Origin: Silvimonas terrae
Lineage (GTDB): Bacteria; Pseudomonadota; Gammaproteobacteria; Burkholderiales; Chitinibacteraceae
Direction: 5' to 3'
Assembly: GCF_014202765.1 (NCBI RefSeq)
Contig: NZ_JACHHN010000001.1
Coordinates: 623,735-687,734 of the forward strand
DNA length: 64,000 bases
The notes beneath the pieces were generated by a model. The model had not been told where the DNA came from. It ran no database searches and was given only the letters and a program-made list of their open reading frames with translations. The translations under genes and the position numbers were made by a program. This document shows positions 56,155-64,000 of this stretch, piece by piece (the first letter of the stretch is position 1; each line of letters opens with the position of its first letter).

Positions 56155-56231
56155 GGGTGGTTAGCTCAGTTGGTTAGAGCGCCTGCTTCACACGCAGGAG
56201 GTCGGTGGTTCGAATCCACTACTACCCACCA
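56155..56231 (+). tRNA. tRNA-Val (anticodon CAC)
   Basis: A 77-base tRNA with encoded CCA. GGGTGGT pairs with ACTACCC (56221-56227). The anticodon arm CCTGC-TTCACAC-GCAGG gives CAC, reading GUG. The T arm is GGTGG-TTCGAAT-CCACT. It lies between hupB and tRNA-Asp. Confidence 0.95.
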
Positions 56232-56254
56232 AAAATAGCGATGCATGAAAGTTG

Positions 56255-56282
56255 TTGCAAAATACAAAAAGCATGCTACAAT
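56255..56282 (+). promoter_or_regulatory. Promoter between tRNA-Val and tRNA-Asp
   Basis: TTGCAA (-35, 56255-56260) and TACAAT (-10, 56277-56282) with 16-base spacing lie 12 bases before tRNA-Asp. This suggests separate transcription of tRNA-Asp. Confidence 0.65.
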
Positions 56283-56294
56283 CGCTGTCTCTCT

Positions 56295-56371
56295 GGAGCG
56301 GTAGTTCAGTTGGTTAGAATACCGGCCTGTCACGCCGGGGGTCGCGGGTTCGAGTCCCGTCCGCTCCGCCA
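56295..56371 (+). tRNA. tRNA-Asp (anticodon GUC)
   Basis: A 77-base tRNA with encoded CCA. GGAGCGG pairs with CCGCTCC. The anticodon arm CCGGC-CTGTCAC-GCCGG gives GTC (Asp). The T arm GCGGG-TTCGAGT-CCCGT is normal. Confidence 0.97.
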
Positions 56372-56381
56372 GATTGAATCA

Positions 56382-56415
56382 AAAAAGCCAAGCGCAAGCT
56401 TGGCTTTTTTGTTTT
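56382..56415 (+). terminator. Terminator after tRNA-Asp
   Basis: AAAAAGCCAAGC and GCTTGGCTTTTT form a perfect 12-bp stem with loop GCAA, followed by TTTTTG. Confidence 0.92.
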
Positions 56416-56512
56416 TGGCTGCACAAGTCAAACGTTTGTCACAACGACCCGAGACGCATCACGCAGGTTCTGGCATCATGTTGCGCGAATCTCTTTTGGA
56501 GCGTGGTATCTC

Positions 56513-58360
56513 ATGTTTGATCTGGTACAAAAAAATAAAACGGCTGTACAGCTCCTACTGGGTCTGGTTTCGTTGGGTTTGGTCGTCGGTTTCGGTCTGT
56601 CCAGCTATACCGCCATGGAAAGTGGCCCCAACTGGCTGGCCAAAGTAGGTGGCAAATCCATCACTGAGGCGGACATTGATGCTGCCACGCGTGGTCAGGC
56701 TATTTCGGACGACCAGAAGCCTGAAGTATTGAGAAGCCTGATCCGTCGTCAACTGATGTTGAATCAGGCCACCGATCTGCGTCTGACACCTTCCGCCGCC
56801 CAGTTGCGTGAAGTGATTTCCACTATTCCGGCATTCCAGGACAACGGGCAGTTCAGCCCGGCGCGTTATCAGGAAATGCTGGCTGCTTCCCAGAAAACCC
56901 CGGCGTCTTTCCAGCAGGAAGTCTCCAGTGATCTGGCCGCCCGCCAATTGGTCTTGCCGTTTGTTCAGGGCAGCATCTCTTCCAGAACTTCGCTGGATCA
57001 CCTGATCGCGCTGATGACTGAAAAGCGTGAAGTGGCTGTTGCCGTGCTCAAGCCGCAGGATTATCTGAGCCAGGTGAGCGTGAGCGATGCCGAGGTCAAA
57101 CAGTATTACGACCAGCACCAGGCCGATCTGAAAGCCCCGGAAATGGTCAAGGTCGAGTACGTTGTGCTGTCCAAAGCCCAACTGGCCGAGCAACAGACCG
57201 TGTCTGACGAGGAAGTCCAGAAATACTTTGATGCGCACAAGGCCGATCTGGCCAAGGAAGAGCGTGAGGCATCGCACATTCTGATCCAGGCGCCGAAGAC
57301 CGCCGCACCGGCAGAACGTGAAGCAGCCAAGGCCAAGGCTGAGGCACTTCTCAAGGAAGTGAAAGCCAACCCCTCCCGTTTTGCCGAACTGGCCAAGGCC
57401 AATTCGCAAGATCCGGGCTCCAAAGACAAGGGTGGCGATCTGGGCTGGAATGCGCGCGGTGCAATGGTCAAGCCATTTGACGACACAGTGTTCTCGCTCA
57501 AGGCTGGTGAAATCAGCAATGTGGTCGAGACTGACTTCGGCTATCACATCATCAAGCTCGATGCCGTTCGCACCAAGGCGTTGGCCGACCTGAAGCCGGA
57601 AATTGTCGAAAAGCTCAAGACGGACAAGGCGCAAAGCGCCTATCAGGCTCAAGCCGACAAGTTCAACGAAGTGGTGTACCAGCAGGCAGATAGCCTTAAG
57701 CCCGCTGCAGACCAGTTCAAGCTGCAAGTACAGCAAAGTGGTTGGGTAACCCGCAAGGGCGCGCAAGATGCGGTGCTAAACAATCCCAAGCTCTCTGACG
57801 CCATCTTTGGTGATGACGTGCTGAACAAAAAGCACAACTCTGAAGCGGTGGAAGTATCACCAGGTACGCTGGTATCGGCCCGTGTCATTGAGCACAAGGC
57901 TGCGGAAGTGCCGCCACTGGCCACGGTTGCGCCGGACATTCAGAACCGCCTGAAGAACGACAAGGCGGCCAAACTGGTTGCCGCAGATGGCGCCAAAAAA
58001 CTGGCTGCGCTGCAAAAGGGCGAGAATGTGAATGTCGCCTGGGATGCTCAAACCAAAGAGGTGTCTCGCGTGAACGGTGACCCTTCGATCAGTCGTGATC
58101 GTCTGACCGCTATTTTTGCGCCGCAGGCCAACAAGCTGCCGGCCTATGTGGGTGGTGATGATCCGGTGCAGGGCGGTTACGTGCTGTACAAGGTCAACAA
58201 GGTGCTGCCGGCGCAGGCCATTTCGCCGGAAATGCGTCAGCAGATTGCGCGCAGTGTCGATGGTGTTTATGGCGACGCCGCGCTCAATAACTACCTGAAC
58301 AGCCTGGAAAAGGGCGCCAAGATCGAAGTGCGCGCGACCAAGCCGAAGGATCCGCAGTAA
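56513..58360 (+). CDS. ppiD: Periplasmic peptidyl-prolyl isomerase / chaperone PpiD
   Basis: A 615-residue protein (E. coli PpiD 623) with an N-terminal membrane anchor (VQLLLGLVSLGLVVGFGL), a SurA-N-like chaperone domain (about 40-230), a central parvulin domain (EREASHILIQAP, DLGWNARGAMVKPFDDTVFS, about 240-345) and a long C-terminal part. It helps proteins leaving the Sec translocon. The ATG at 56513 begins MFDLVQKNKTAVQ. It ends with a terminator at 58393. Confidence 0.93.
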   Translation: MFDLVQKNKTAVQLLLGLVSLGLVVGFGLSSYTAMESGPNWLAKVGGKSITEADIDAATRGQAISDDQKPEVLRSLIRRQLMLNQATDLRLTPSAAQLREVISTIPAFQDNGQFSPARYQEMLAASQKTPASFQQEVSSDLAARQLVLPFVQGSISSRTSLDHLIALMTEKREVAVAVLKPQDYLSQVSVSDAEVKQYYDQHQADLKAPEMVKVEYVVLSKAQLAEQQTVSDEEVQKYFDAHKADLAKEEREASHILIQAPKTAAPAEREAAKAKAEALLKEVKANPSRFAELAKANSQDPGSKDKGGDLGWNARGAMVKPFDDTVFSLKAGEISNVVETDFGYHIIKLDAVRTKALADLKPEIVEKLKTDKAQSAYQAQADKFNEVVYQQADSLKPAADQFKLQVQQSGWVTRKGAQDAVLNNPKLSDAIFGDDVLNKKHNSEAVEVSPGTLVSARVIEHKAAEVPPLATVAPDIQNRLKNDKAAKLVAADGAKKLAALQKGENVNVAWDAQTKEVSRVNGDPSISRDRLTAIFAPQANKLPAYVGGDDPVQGGYVLYKVNKVLPAQAISPEMRQQIARSVDGVYGDAALNNYLNSLEKGAKIEVRATKPKDPQ

Positions 58361-58392
58361 GCAAAGATTGCTGAAAGCATTTTAGAAAGTTA

Positions 58393-58423
58393 AAAAAGCG
58401 GGCTCAGGCCCGCTTTTTTTGTT
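58393..58423 (+). terminator. Terminator after ppiD
   Basis: GCGGGC and GCCCGC pair around TCAG with A and T runs on the flanks (AAAAAA and TTTTTTT). Confidence 0.9.
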
Positions 58424-58636
58424 TGTTTTGGCTTATTTGTCAGTGTGAGTATGAGTGGTTGTAAATCTGTAGACAATTTTTTCGGTCTGGACTGCTACTG
58501 GTCGGATTTCTGGCAACAAATGCGCAACAAAGTGTGATTTGGGTCAAAAGACCATTGAATTTTTTGCTCAAGGGGCGGATATATCGTAGTGAGAGATCAA
58601 TTGATTTCTTATACCCGCTGACGGAGGTTCATAACC

Positions 58637-58813
58637 ATGAGCGCAATCTTTGACATGGAATCGGGTGCACGAATGGTCGAGCCGGCGCAAGACGAAGCCG
58701 ACTTCATGCAGTCTGTAACTAACCTCCAGCCCCTGCGCGAGCCGGCAACGGCGTTGCGTTTGATGACCGTAGAAGAAGCTAAAGCGACTGAAGCACGCCA
58801 GCAATACCGCTGA
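58637..58813 (+). CDS. Small conserved-looking ORF, 58 residues
   Basis: An ATG at 58637 is preceded by GGAGG at 58623-58627, a near-ideal ribosome-binding site. It encodes 58 residues: MSAIFDMESGARMVEPAQ, then DEADFMQSVTNLQPLREPAT, then ALRLMTVEEAKATEARQQYR, ending in TGA. It is acidic, soluble and without a membrane segment or recognised domain. It sits alone between the ppiD terminator and a convergent gene. The codon pattern looks coding. I do not recognise a family; a regulatory or structural small protein is possible. Confidence 0.65.
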   Translation: MSAIFDMESGARMVEPAQDEADFMQSVTNLQPLREPATALRLMTVEEAKATEARQQYR

Positions 58814-58829
58814 TTCTGGTGACGGCCAG

Positions 58830-59627
58830 TCAGTCTATATGGGGCACCCACCAGGGTGCCCTGTTTTCACTTAGCGCCGCAATACCTTCCCTGGCTTCTT
58901 CCCGCGTGCGCATGTGGGCAATCCGGTGCGCCGTATCCGACAGCAGTGAATCATCAATCGCTCGCCAGGCCACCGTGGCGATGAGCCGTTTGGCCGCGCC
59001 GACCGCATGGGGGCCATTGAGGAGTACGTGATCCAGCCAGTCCTTGATCTGGTGGGCTGCTTCTTCCTCATCTTCCACCGTTTCGTGAACGAGCCCACAC
59101 CGCGCAGCCGCAGCCGCGCCAAAACGTTCTGCCGTCAAAAAATATCGCCGTGCCGCGCTGGTGCCGATCTTGCCGACAATGTACGGCGCAATGATGGCCG
59201 GGACAAGGCCGATACGGGTTTCCGGCAGGCAGAACCAGCTTTTTGCGGTGGCAACGACCATATCGCAACAGGCGACAATGCCAACCCCGACTCCCATGGC
59301 TGGGCCATCCACCAGTGCCATGACCGGCGCGGGCAGGCGGTCCAGCGCCTGCATCATGCGGGCCAGTCGCAGCGCCTGCTCAAAATTGTCGTGCTGTTCT
59401 TCACTGCTCATGTGCGCCAGCCAGCGCACATCGTTACCGGAACAGAAGGTGTCACCGTCCGAGCGCAGGATCAGGGCCCGCAGGTGCGGGTTTTGGGCCA
59501 GCGCCGCCAGCGAGGCGGTCAACTCTGCAACCAGAATGTCATCGACTGAATTGCTGGTTTCGGGCCGGCTAAAGGTGATGGTGGCGACCCCGGCAGAGTT
59601 CATTTCAAGACGAAGCGTATCGCTCAT
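58830..59627 (-). CDS. Enoyl-CoA hydratase/isomerase family protein
   Basis: A 265-residue crotonase-fold protein. The oxyanion-hole segments are DTFCSGNDVRWL and GPAMGVGVGIVACCDMVVAT, and the catalytic-Glu region is WFCLPETRIGLVPAII; helix 9 has AKRLIATVAW. It probably hydrates an enoyl-CoA such as methylglutaconyl-CoA or similar. The ATG at 59627 has AAGGACAG nearby. No acyl-CoA genes are adjacent, so substrate and pathway are unknown. It is divergent from the exported hydrolase gene. Confidence 0.88.
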   Translation of the reverse strand: MSDTLRLEMNSAGVATITFSRPETSNSVDDILVAELTASLAALAQNPHLRALILRSDGDTFCSGNDVRWLAHMSSEEQHDNFEQALRLARMMQALDRLPAPVMALVDGPAMGVGVGIVACCDMVVATAKSWFCLPETRIGLVPAIIAPYIVGKIGTSAARRYFLTAERFGAAAAARCGLVHETVEDEEEAAHQIKDWLDHVLLNGPHAVGAAKRLIATVAWRAIDDSLLSDTAHRIAHMRTREEAREGIAALSENRAPWWVPHID

Positions 59628-59888
59628 GCCGCTGTCCTTGCTGATGGCCACAACCCGATTGGGTCTACCTCATTGATTTAGCGTATAAAAGATTTAATTT
59701 CCAGTTTGCCATGCCGCTCTGCACAATCCGTTGGCATAAACACACATTCAGTTACATGGGCTGTTGTGATAAAGTTCGCCGCTAAATCCCGGCTTGCCCG
59801 ATTGCGGTGCATGCGCATTTGCGCCCTGTGCCCTGCCGGAGCAACCGTTGCGACAACAAACATTTTGCGTACCCGCGTGACTGATCCA

Positions 59889-60791
59889 ATGAGGTTGTGG
59901 TTTTCCCCCGTATTGCTGGTGTTGCTGTCAGCGTTTTTGCTGACCACGTCGCCTGCGCGGGCTAACCGTGTCGAAATCCCCGGCGTTGGCGGGGTAACGC
60001 TCACTGCGGAATACACACCGCCCCCATCCGGCAACACGAACGCACCGGGCATGCTGCTGCTGCACGATTGCAGTGGACTGTGGATTAAACCGGGTGTGAT
60101 GGCAGCGCGTCCCGCTCGCATGGCGGGTTTGCTGCAGGAATTGGGCTACGGCGTATTGATGGTGGATAGTTTTGGCCCGCGTGGCGTGCATGAGGTTTGC
60201 ACTACGCCCAGCCATGATCGGCCGGTCAATGTGCAACGGCGTGCAGAAGACGCCCAGCGTGCCATCAACTGGCTGAAAGCCCGCAAGGAAATCGACAGTA
60301 GTCGCATTGCCGTGCTGGGTTGGTCGCAGGGCGCCACCACCGTACTGTCGCTGATGAATTCGGATAACCCGGGCGTGCGCGCCGCCGTGGCATTTTATCC
60401 GTCGTGCGCGCCGTTCCTGAAATTGTCACAACGCTATCAACCTGCCGCACCCACGCTGGTGCTGGCCGGCGAGGCCGATGACTGGACCCCGGTTGAACCG
60501 TGTCGTGATCTGGTGGCGCGTTCTGGCATGGATACCTTCCGCCTTGTCAGCTATCCGGATGTCTTTCACGATTTTGATGACCCAGGCGTCGAAGTTCACG
60601 TGCGCAAGGATATTCCCAATGAGCAACACCCTGGCCAGGGTGTGACTGTGGGTTATAACCAGGCCGCGACGGATGACGCCTATCGCCGTGTCTTCAAATG
60701 GTGCTCACGCTGGCTTGATCCGTTCCATACTTACCCGTATGAACAACGGACTTCGCGCGCACCAGCACCGACACCCGTCAAAAGGCAATGA
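59889..60791 (+). CDS. Exported dienelactone-hydrolase-like protein
   Basis: A 300-residue alpha/beta hydrolase with a signal peptide (FSPVLLVLLSAFLLTTSPARA). The fold starts GVTLTAEYTPPPSGN and MLLLHDCSGLW; the nucleophile elbow is VLGWSQGAT (GxSxG), with GEADDWTP for the acid and the histidine in FHDFDDPG. It should act in the periplasm on an unknown ester. The ATG at 59889 is preferred for the signal peptide; GTG at 59877 is an alternative and the longer frame to 59706 is not supported. Confidence 0.82.
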   Translation: MRLWFSPVLLVLLSAFLLTTSPARANRVEIPGVGGVTLTAEYTPPPSGNTNAPGMLLLHDCSGLWIKPGVMAARPARMAGLLQELGYGVLMVDSFGPRGVHEVCTTPSHDRPVNVQRRAEDAQRAINWLKARKEIDSSRIAVLGWSQGATTVLSLMNSDNPGVRAAVAFYPSCAPFLKLSQRYQPAAPTLVLAGEADDWTPVEPCRDLVARSGMDTFRLVSYPDVFHDFDDPGVEVHVRKDIPNEQHPGQGVTVGYNQAATDDAYRRVFKWCSRWLDPFHTYPYEQRTSRAPAPTPVKRQ

Positions 60792-60950
60792 ATGGTGTTG
60801 CCGGCCTTGTCTTGATGCAGGTTCGGCGGTGGTCAATGGTGTAACGTTCGATCTCGCGCTGCGGTGCCATGGCACCGCATTTTCTTACCTTGCACATGTT
60901 TGAGGCCGGTGCCACGGCCAGAACACGTGCCTGCAGCAGGAGTTACCGCA

Positions 60951-61859
60951 ATGAGCATCAGCCAGGCAGAACAACAGATTGTCGCCAGTGTTCCCGGTCT
61001 TGCCATCGTGTCTTCCGCCGGCCTTTATGCTGGTGCGGGTCTGGACCTTCTTACCATTGAAAATACCGCCGGCCGTGCCAGCATTGCGCTGCAAGGCGCG
61101 CACGTGGTGTCGTTTGTACCCACGGGTGAACAAGACCTGATGTGGATCTCGCCCAATGCCGTGTTTGGCGCTGGTGAAGCGATCCGCGGCGGTATTCCGC
61201 TGTGTTTGCCCTGGTTTGGCCCGCATCCGGAAGACGAGAGCAAACCCAAGCACGGTTTTGCCCGCAATGAAATCTGGTCGCTGGTTGAAGCCAGCCAGCC
61301 CGAAGCTGGCCTGACCCGCGTGACACTGGAACTGCGCGACAGCCCGGCATCCCACGCGCTGTGGGAGCACCCGTTTGTTTATCGCCTGACTGTCAGCGTC
61401 GGCAAGGCTTTGCATCTTGATCTGTCGATTGAGCACAAGGGCCGCACCCCGCAACTGCATTCCGTAGCACTGCACACCTATTTCAATGTGGGCGACGTGA
61501 CCCAGGCGGTGATTCATGGTCTGGAAAGCCTGACCTACATCGATACCGCGCAGGCAGGTCTGCCGCGCTTTACCCAGCAAGGCGCCCCGCAGTTGACGGG
61601 CCCGACCGACCGTATTTATCTGGATGTACCGCCCCGGCAAGAGATCAAGACACCGTCACGCACCATTGTCATTGAAAGCGCGGACACCCATTGCGCCGTG
61701 GTCTGGAATGCCTGGCATAATGCAGACAAGATTGCCGATATCGGCCCGGGTAATTACGTCGGTTATCTGTGTGTAGAGCGCGGTGATATGCGCGACTACT
61801 CGCCGGTGTTGCAACCTGGCCAGACGTATCGCGCCAGCATGACGCTGTCTATTGCCTGA
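60951..61859 (+). CDS. D-hexose-6-phosphate mutarotase homologue
   Basis: A 302-residue aldose-1-epimerase-fold enzyme of the YeaD type, which interconverts anomers of glucose 6-phosphate. Conserved features: GAHVVSFVP, SPNAVFGAGEAIRGGIPLCL, PWFGPH, the catalytic His in SVALHTYFNVGD, and Glu in YLCVERG. The ATG at 60951 fits; the frame from 60864 is upstream noise. It is followed by ubiD after 73 bases. The function is a family inference. Confidence 0.88.
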   Translation: MSISQAEQQIVASVPGLAIVSSAGLYAGAGLDLLTIENTAGRASIALQGAHVVSFVPTGEQDLMWISPNAVFGAGEAIRGGIPLCLPWFGPHPEDESKPKHGFARNEIWSLVEASQPEAGLTRVTLELRDSPASHALWEHPFVYRLTVSVGKALHLDLSIEHKGRTPQLHSVALHTYFNVGDVTQAVIHGLESLTYIDTAQAGLPRFTQQGAPQLTGPTDRIYLDVPPRQEIKTPSRTIVIESADTHCAVVWNAWHNADKIADIGPGNYVGYLCVERGDMRDYSPVLQPGQTYRASMTLSIA

Positions 61860-61932
61860 TCGTAAAATAGCGTTTTGCGATTAACCCGCCGGGCCGCCGC
61901 AGTGCGGCCCGTCTGCTTTGCCGTGGAGTCCC

Positions 61933-63417
61933 ATGAAATACAGCGATTTGCGCGACTTTATGGCGCAACTGGAACAGCAGGGTGAACTCAAGCGCGTGAC
62001 CGCGCCGGTCTCGCCCGTGCTGGAGATGACAGAAATTTGTGATCGCACGCTGCGTGCGGCCGGCCCCGCCATCTTGTTTGAGAACGTGCCAGGCAGCGAC
62101 ATGCCGGTACTTGGCAATCTCTTTGGTACGCCGCGCCGGGTGGCGTTGGGTATGGGGGCGCAAGATGTCGGTGCCCTGCGGGAGATTGGCAAAACACTGG
62201 CCTACCTCAAGGAGCCCGAACCGCCGCGTGGCCTGCGAGACGCCTGGGACAAGCTGCCGCTGCTGAAACAAGTGCTCAATATGGCACCCAAAGAAGTGCG
62301 TCGGGCCGTCTGCCAGGACACGGTGATTGAAGGGCCGGATGTCGATCTGGGGCGCATTCCGGTGCAGCACTGCTGGCCGGGCGATATCGCGCCGCTGATT
62401 ACCTGGGGGCTGGTGGTGACACGCGGCCCGCACAAAAAACGGCAGAATCTGGGTATTTACCGGCAACAGGTCATTGGTCGCAACAAGGTCATCATGCGCT
62501 GGCTGGCTCATCGTGGTGGTGCGCTGGATTTTCGTGAGTTTGCCAAAGCCAACCCTGGTCAGCCGTTCCCGATCGCCGTTGTATTGGGCTGTGACCCGGC
62601 CACCATCCTCGGCGCGGTGACCCCGGTGCCTGATGCGCTGAGCGAATACCAGTTTGCCGGTCTGTTGCGTGGTTCCAAAACTGAAGTGGTGCAATGCATC
62701 GGCAACGATCTGCAAGTACCCGCCACGGCAGAGATTGTCCTGGAAGGGCACATCTACCCGGATGCCAACCATCCCTCTGGCTACGAACATGCACTGGAAG
62801 GTCCGTATGGTGACCATACCGGCTATTACAACGAGCAAGACTGGTTCCCGGTGTTTACGGTCGACCGCATTACCCAGCGCCCAGACCCCATCTATCACAG
62901 CACCTACACCGGCAAGCCGCCAGATGAGCCCGCCGTGCTGGGCGTGGCGCTGAACGAAGTATTCGTGCCCATTTTGCAAAAGCAGTTTCCGGAAATCGTC
63001 GACTTCTATCTGCCACCGGAAGGGTGCAGCTATCGCATGGCGATTGTGTCGATCCGCAAACAATATCCGGGCCATGCCAAACGCATCCTGTTTGGGGTAT
63101 GGTCGTTCTTGCGGCAGTTCATGTACACCAAGTTCATCGTGGTGGTGGACGAAGACGTCAACACGCGGGACTGGAAAGAAGTCATCTGGGCAATTACCAC
63201 CCGCATGGACCCGGTGCGCGATACCACGCTGGTAGAGCACACCCCGATCGACTATCTGGATTTTGCTTCGCCGGTCAGTGGTCTTGGTGGCAAGATGGGG
63301 CTGGACGCCACCAACAAATGGCCAGGCGAAACCAGCCGTGAGTGGGGCCGGCCCATTGAGAAAGACCCGGCCGTGGTGGCCAGGGTTGACGCCATGTGGT
63401 CTGAATTGGGTTTGTAG
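61933..63417 (+). CDS. ubiD: 4-hydroxy-3-polyprenylbenzoate decarboxylase UbiD
   Basis: A 494-residue UbiD, the prenylated-FMN-dependent decarboxylase of ubiquinone synthesis. Landmarks: [67 protein letters not shown] (cofactor binding), [20 protein letters not shown], and PFGDHTGYY-like [19 protein letters not shown] with the active-site Glu. UbiX, which supplies the cofactor, is not in the window. The ATG at 61933 follows GTGGAG. Confidence 0.96.
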   Translation: MKYSDLRDFMAQLEQQGELKRVTAPVSPVLEMTEICDRTLRAAGPAILFENVPGSDMPVLGNLFGTPRRVALGMGAQDVGALREIGKTLAYLKEPEPPRGLRDAWDKLPLLKQVLNMAPKEVRRAVCQDTVIEGPDVDLGRIPVQHCWPGDIAPLITWGLVVTRGPHKKRQNLGIYRQQVIGRNKVIMRWLAHRGGALDFREFAKANPGQPFPIAVVLGCDPATILGAVTPVPDALSEYQFAGLLRGSKTEVVQCIGNDLQVPATAEIVLEGHIYPDANHPSGYEHALEGPYGDHTGYYNEQDWFPVFTVDRITQRPDPIYHSTYTGKPPDEPAVLGVALNEVFVPILQKQFPEIVDFYLPPEGCSYRMAIVSIRKQYPGHAKRILFGVWSFLRQFMYTKFIVVVDEDVNTRDWKEVIWAITTRMDPVRDTTLVEHTPIDYLDFASPVSGLGGKMGLDATNKWPGETSREWGRPIEKDPAVVARVDAMWSELGL

Positions 63418-63446
63418 CGGGTAGTGCGGATGGGCAGGGAGGGCGC

Positions 63447-63827
63447 ATGTGGTTCCTGACCGAACTGGCAGAGCGGCGGATTGCTGAGGCCCGGGAGCAG
63501 GGGGCATTCGATAACCTGCCCGGCGCAGGCCAGCCCTTGCCGGAAGACCAGATCAACCCGTTGGTGCCTGAGCATCAGCGCATGGCGTGGCGGGTACTCA
63601 AGCACAGTGGCTTTTTGCCGCCAGAGCTTGAAATGCACAAAGAAGCGGTGGAACTTGCAATGCGGCTTGCCACCAGCGATACAGAAATACCGGTAGAACA
63701 ACTGGCACGGCTGGAACAACTGAATCTGTGGCTGGCTCACACCGGGCATCCGTCGCTCAAGGTGCCGGAGACGTATCTGGCGCAAATCCACTCCCGGCTC
63801 GTGCAGCGTGACGATCCGCAATCATAA
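63447..63827 (+). CDS. DUF1992 (DnaJ-homologue-type) domain protein
   Basis: A 126-residue cytoplasmic protein with the DUF1992 signature: WFLTELAERRIAEAREQGAF followed by DNLPGAGQPLP, then MAWRVLKHSGFLPPELE. The family is related to the DnaJ homologue subfamily C member 28 and has no clear function. It starts 30 bases after ubiD and may be co-transcribed. Confidence 0.85.
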   Translation: MWFLTELAERRIAEAREQGAFDNLPGAGQPLPEDQINPLVPEHQRMAWRVLKHSGFLPPELEMHKEAVELAMRLATSDTEIPVEQLARLEQLNLWLAHTGHPSLKVPETYLAQIHSRLVQRDDPQS

Positions 63828-63845
63828 CTTTTGAAAGCAACGCCC

Positions 63846-64000
63846 ATGCTCACCAATACCCCCCGCGAGTTTGCCTTCACCGAACAGGATTTCGAGAAAA
63901 TCCGGGTGATGATCTACAACTATGCCGGCATTGCGCTCACGCCGGCCAAACACGACATGGTCTATGGGCGCCTGGCGCGACGTCTGCGCGCCTTGGGCCT
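63846..64000 (+). CDS. cheR: Chemotaxis protein methyltransferase CheR (partial, 5' end)
   Basis: The first 51 codons are present; the gene runs off the window. The text MLTNTPREFAFTEQDFEKI, then VMIYNYAGIALTPAKHDMVY and GRLARRLRALGL matches the N-terminal helical domain of CheR (GIxLxxxKxxMVxxRLxRRLRxLGL). It methylates glutamates of chemoreceptors with SAM. Confidence is limited by length, not by motif quality. It follows the DUF1992 gene by 18 bases. Confidence 0.82.
   Translation, partial: MLTNTPREFAFTEQDFEKIRVMIYNYAGIALTPAKHDMVYGRLARRLRALG

Overview
The window is a 64 kb chromosomal segment of a GC-rich Gram-negative bacterium, most probably a betaproteobacterium. The Neisseriales are my best guess; this rests on gene content and arrangement, not on a database search. 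The evidence is the block tig-clpP-clpX-lon-hupB-tRNA-Val(CAC)-tRNA-Asp(GTC)-ppiD, the hemE-priA pair, gspLMN, pqiABC and abundant short palindromic intergenic repeats. No transposase, integrase, phage gene, rRNA or CRISPR array was seen. The last gene (cheR) is cut by the window end.

Region 1 (1-9.1 kb): about 4.5 tandem copies of a 147-148 bp repeat, then a two-subunit UxaA-type sugar-acid dehydratase divergent from a GntR/FadR regulator, with a palindromic operator between them. Next come a Nudix hydrolase, an exported nitrobindin-like protein, a TraB/ChaN-like protein, a sirtuin, a DUF4442 protein, a DUF1415 protein, a CbiM-like membrane protein and an alpha/beta hydrolase.

Region 2 (9.1-25.2 kb): a complete non-phosphorylating L-rhamnose catabolic locus. 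A LysR regulator is divergent from a long colinear series: FAH-family 2,4-diketo-3-deoxy-L-rhamnonate hydrolase, SDR dehydrogenase, L-rhamnonate dehydratase (rhmD), L-rhamnose 1-dehydrogenase, L-rhamnose mutarotase (rhaM), lactonase, and a four-gene sugar ABC importer (rhaT, rhaP, rhaQ, rhaS). The predicted end products are pyruvate and L-lactate. One MscS gene downstream lies lutABC, which oxidises L-lactate to pyruvate, so the two blocks look like one metabolic module. The gaps inside the series carry several repeat families.

Region 3 (25.2-40.4 kb): mostly accessory and envelope genes. These are a GNAT acetyltransferase, a TPR/glycine-rich membrane protein, a large MscS-type channel, pqiABC with pqiA split in two, a ZIP metal transporter behind a Fur-box-like site, a dienelactone hydrolase, a VOC protein, a methyltransferase, a LysR regulator, a Yip1-like membrane protein and glnS.

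Region 4 (40.4-64 kb): mostly housekeeping genes. These are an exported hypothetical protein, an SbmA/BacA-like ABC transporter, hemE, a DnaA-box-rich AT-rich gap, priA, glnB, gspLMN, tRNA-Leu(UAG), the protein quality-control block (tig to ppiD), a 58-residue small ORF, an enoyl-CoA hydratase homologue, an exported hydrolase, a hexose-6-phosphate mutarotase homologue, ubiD, a DUF1992 protein and the start of cheR.
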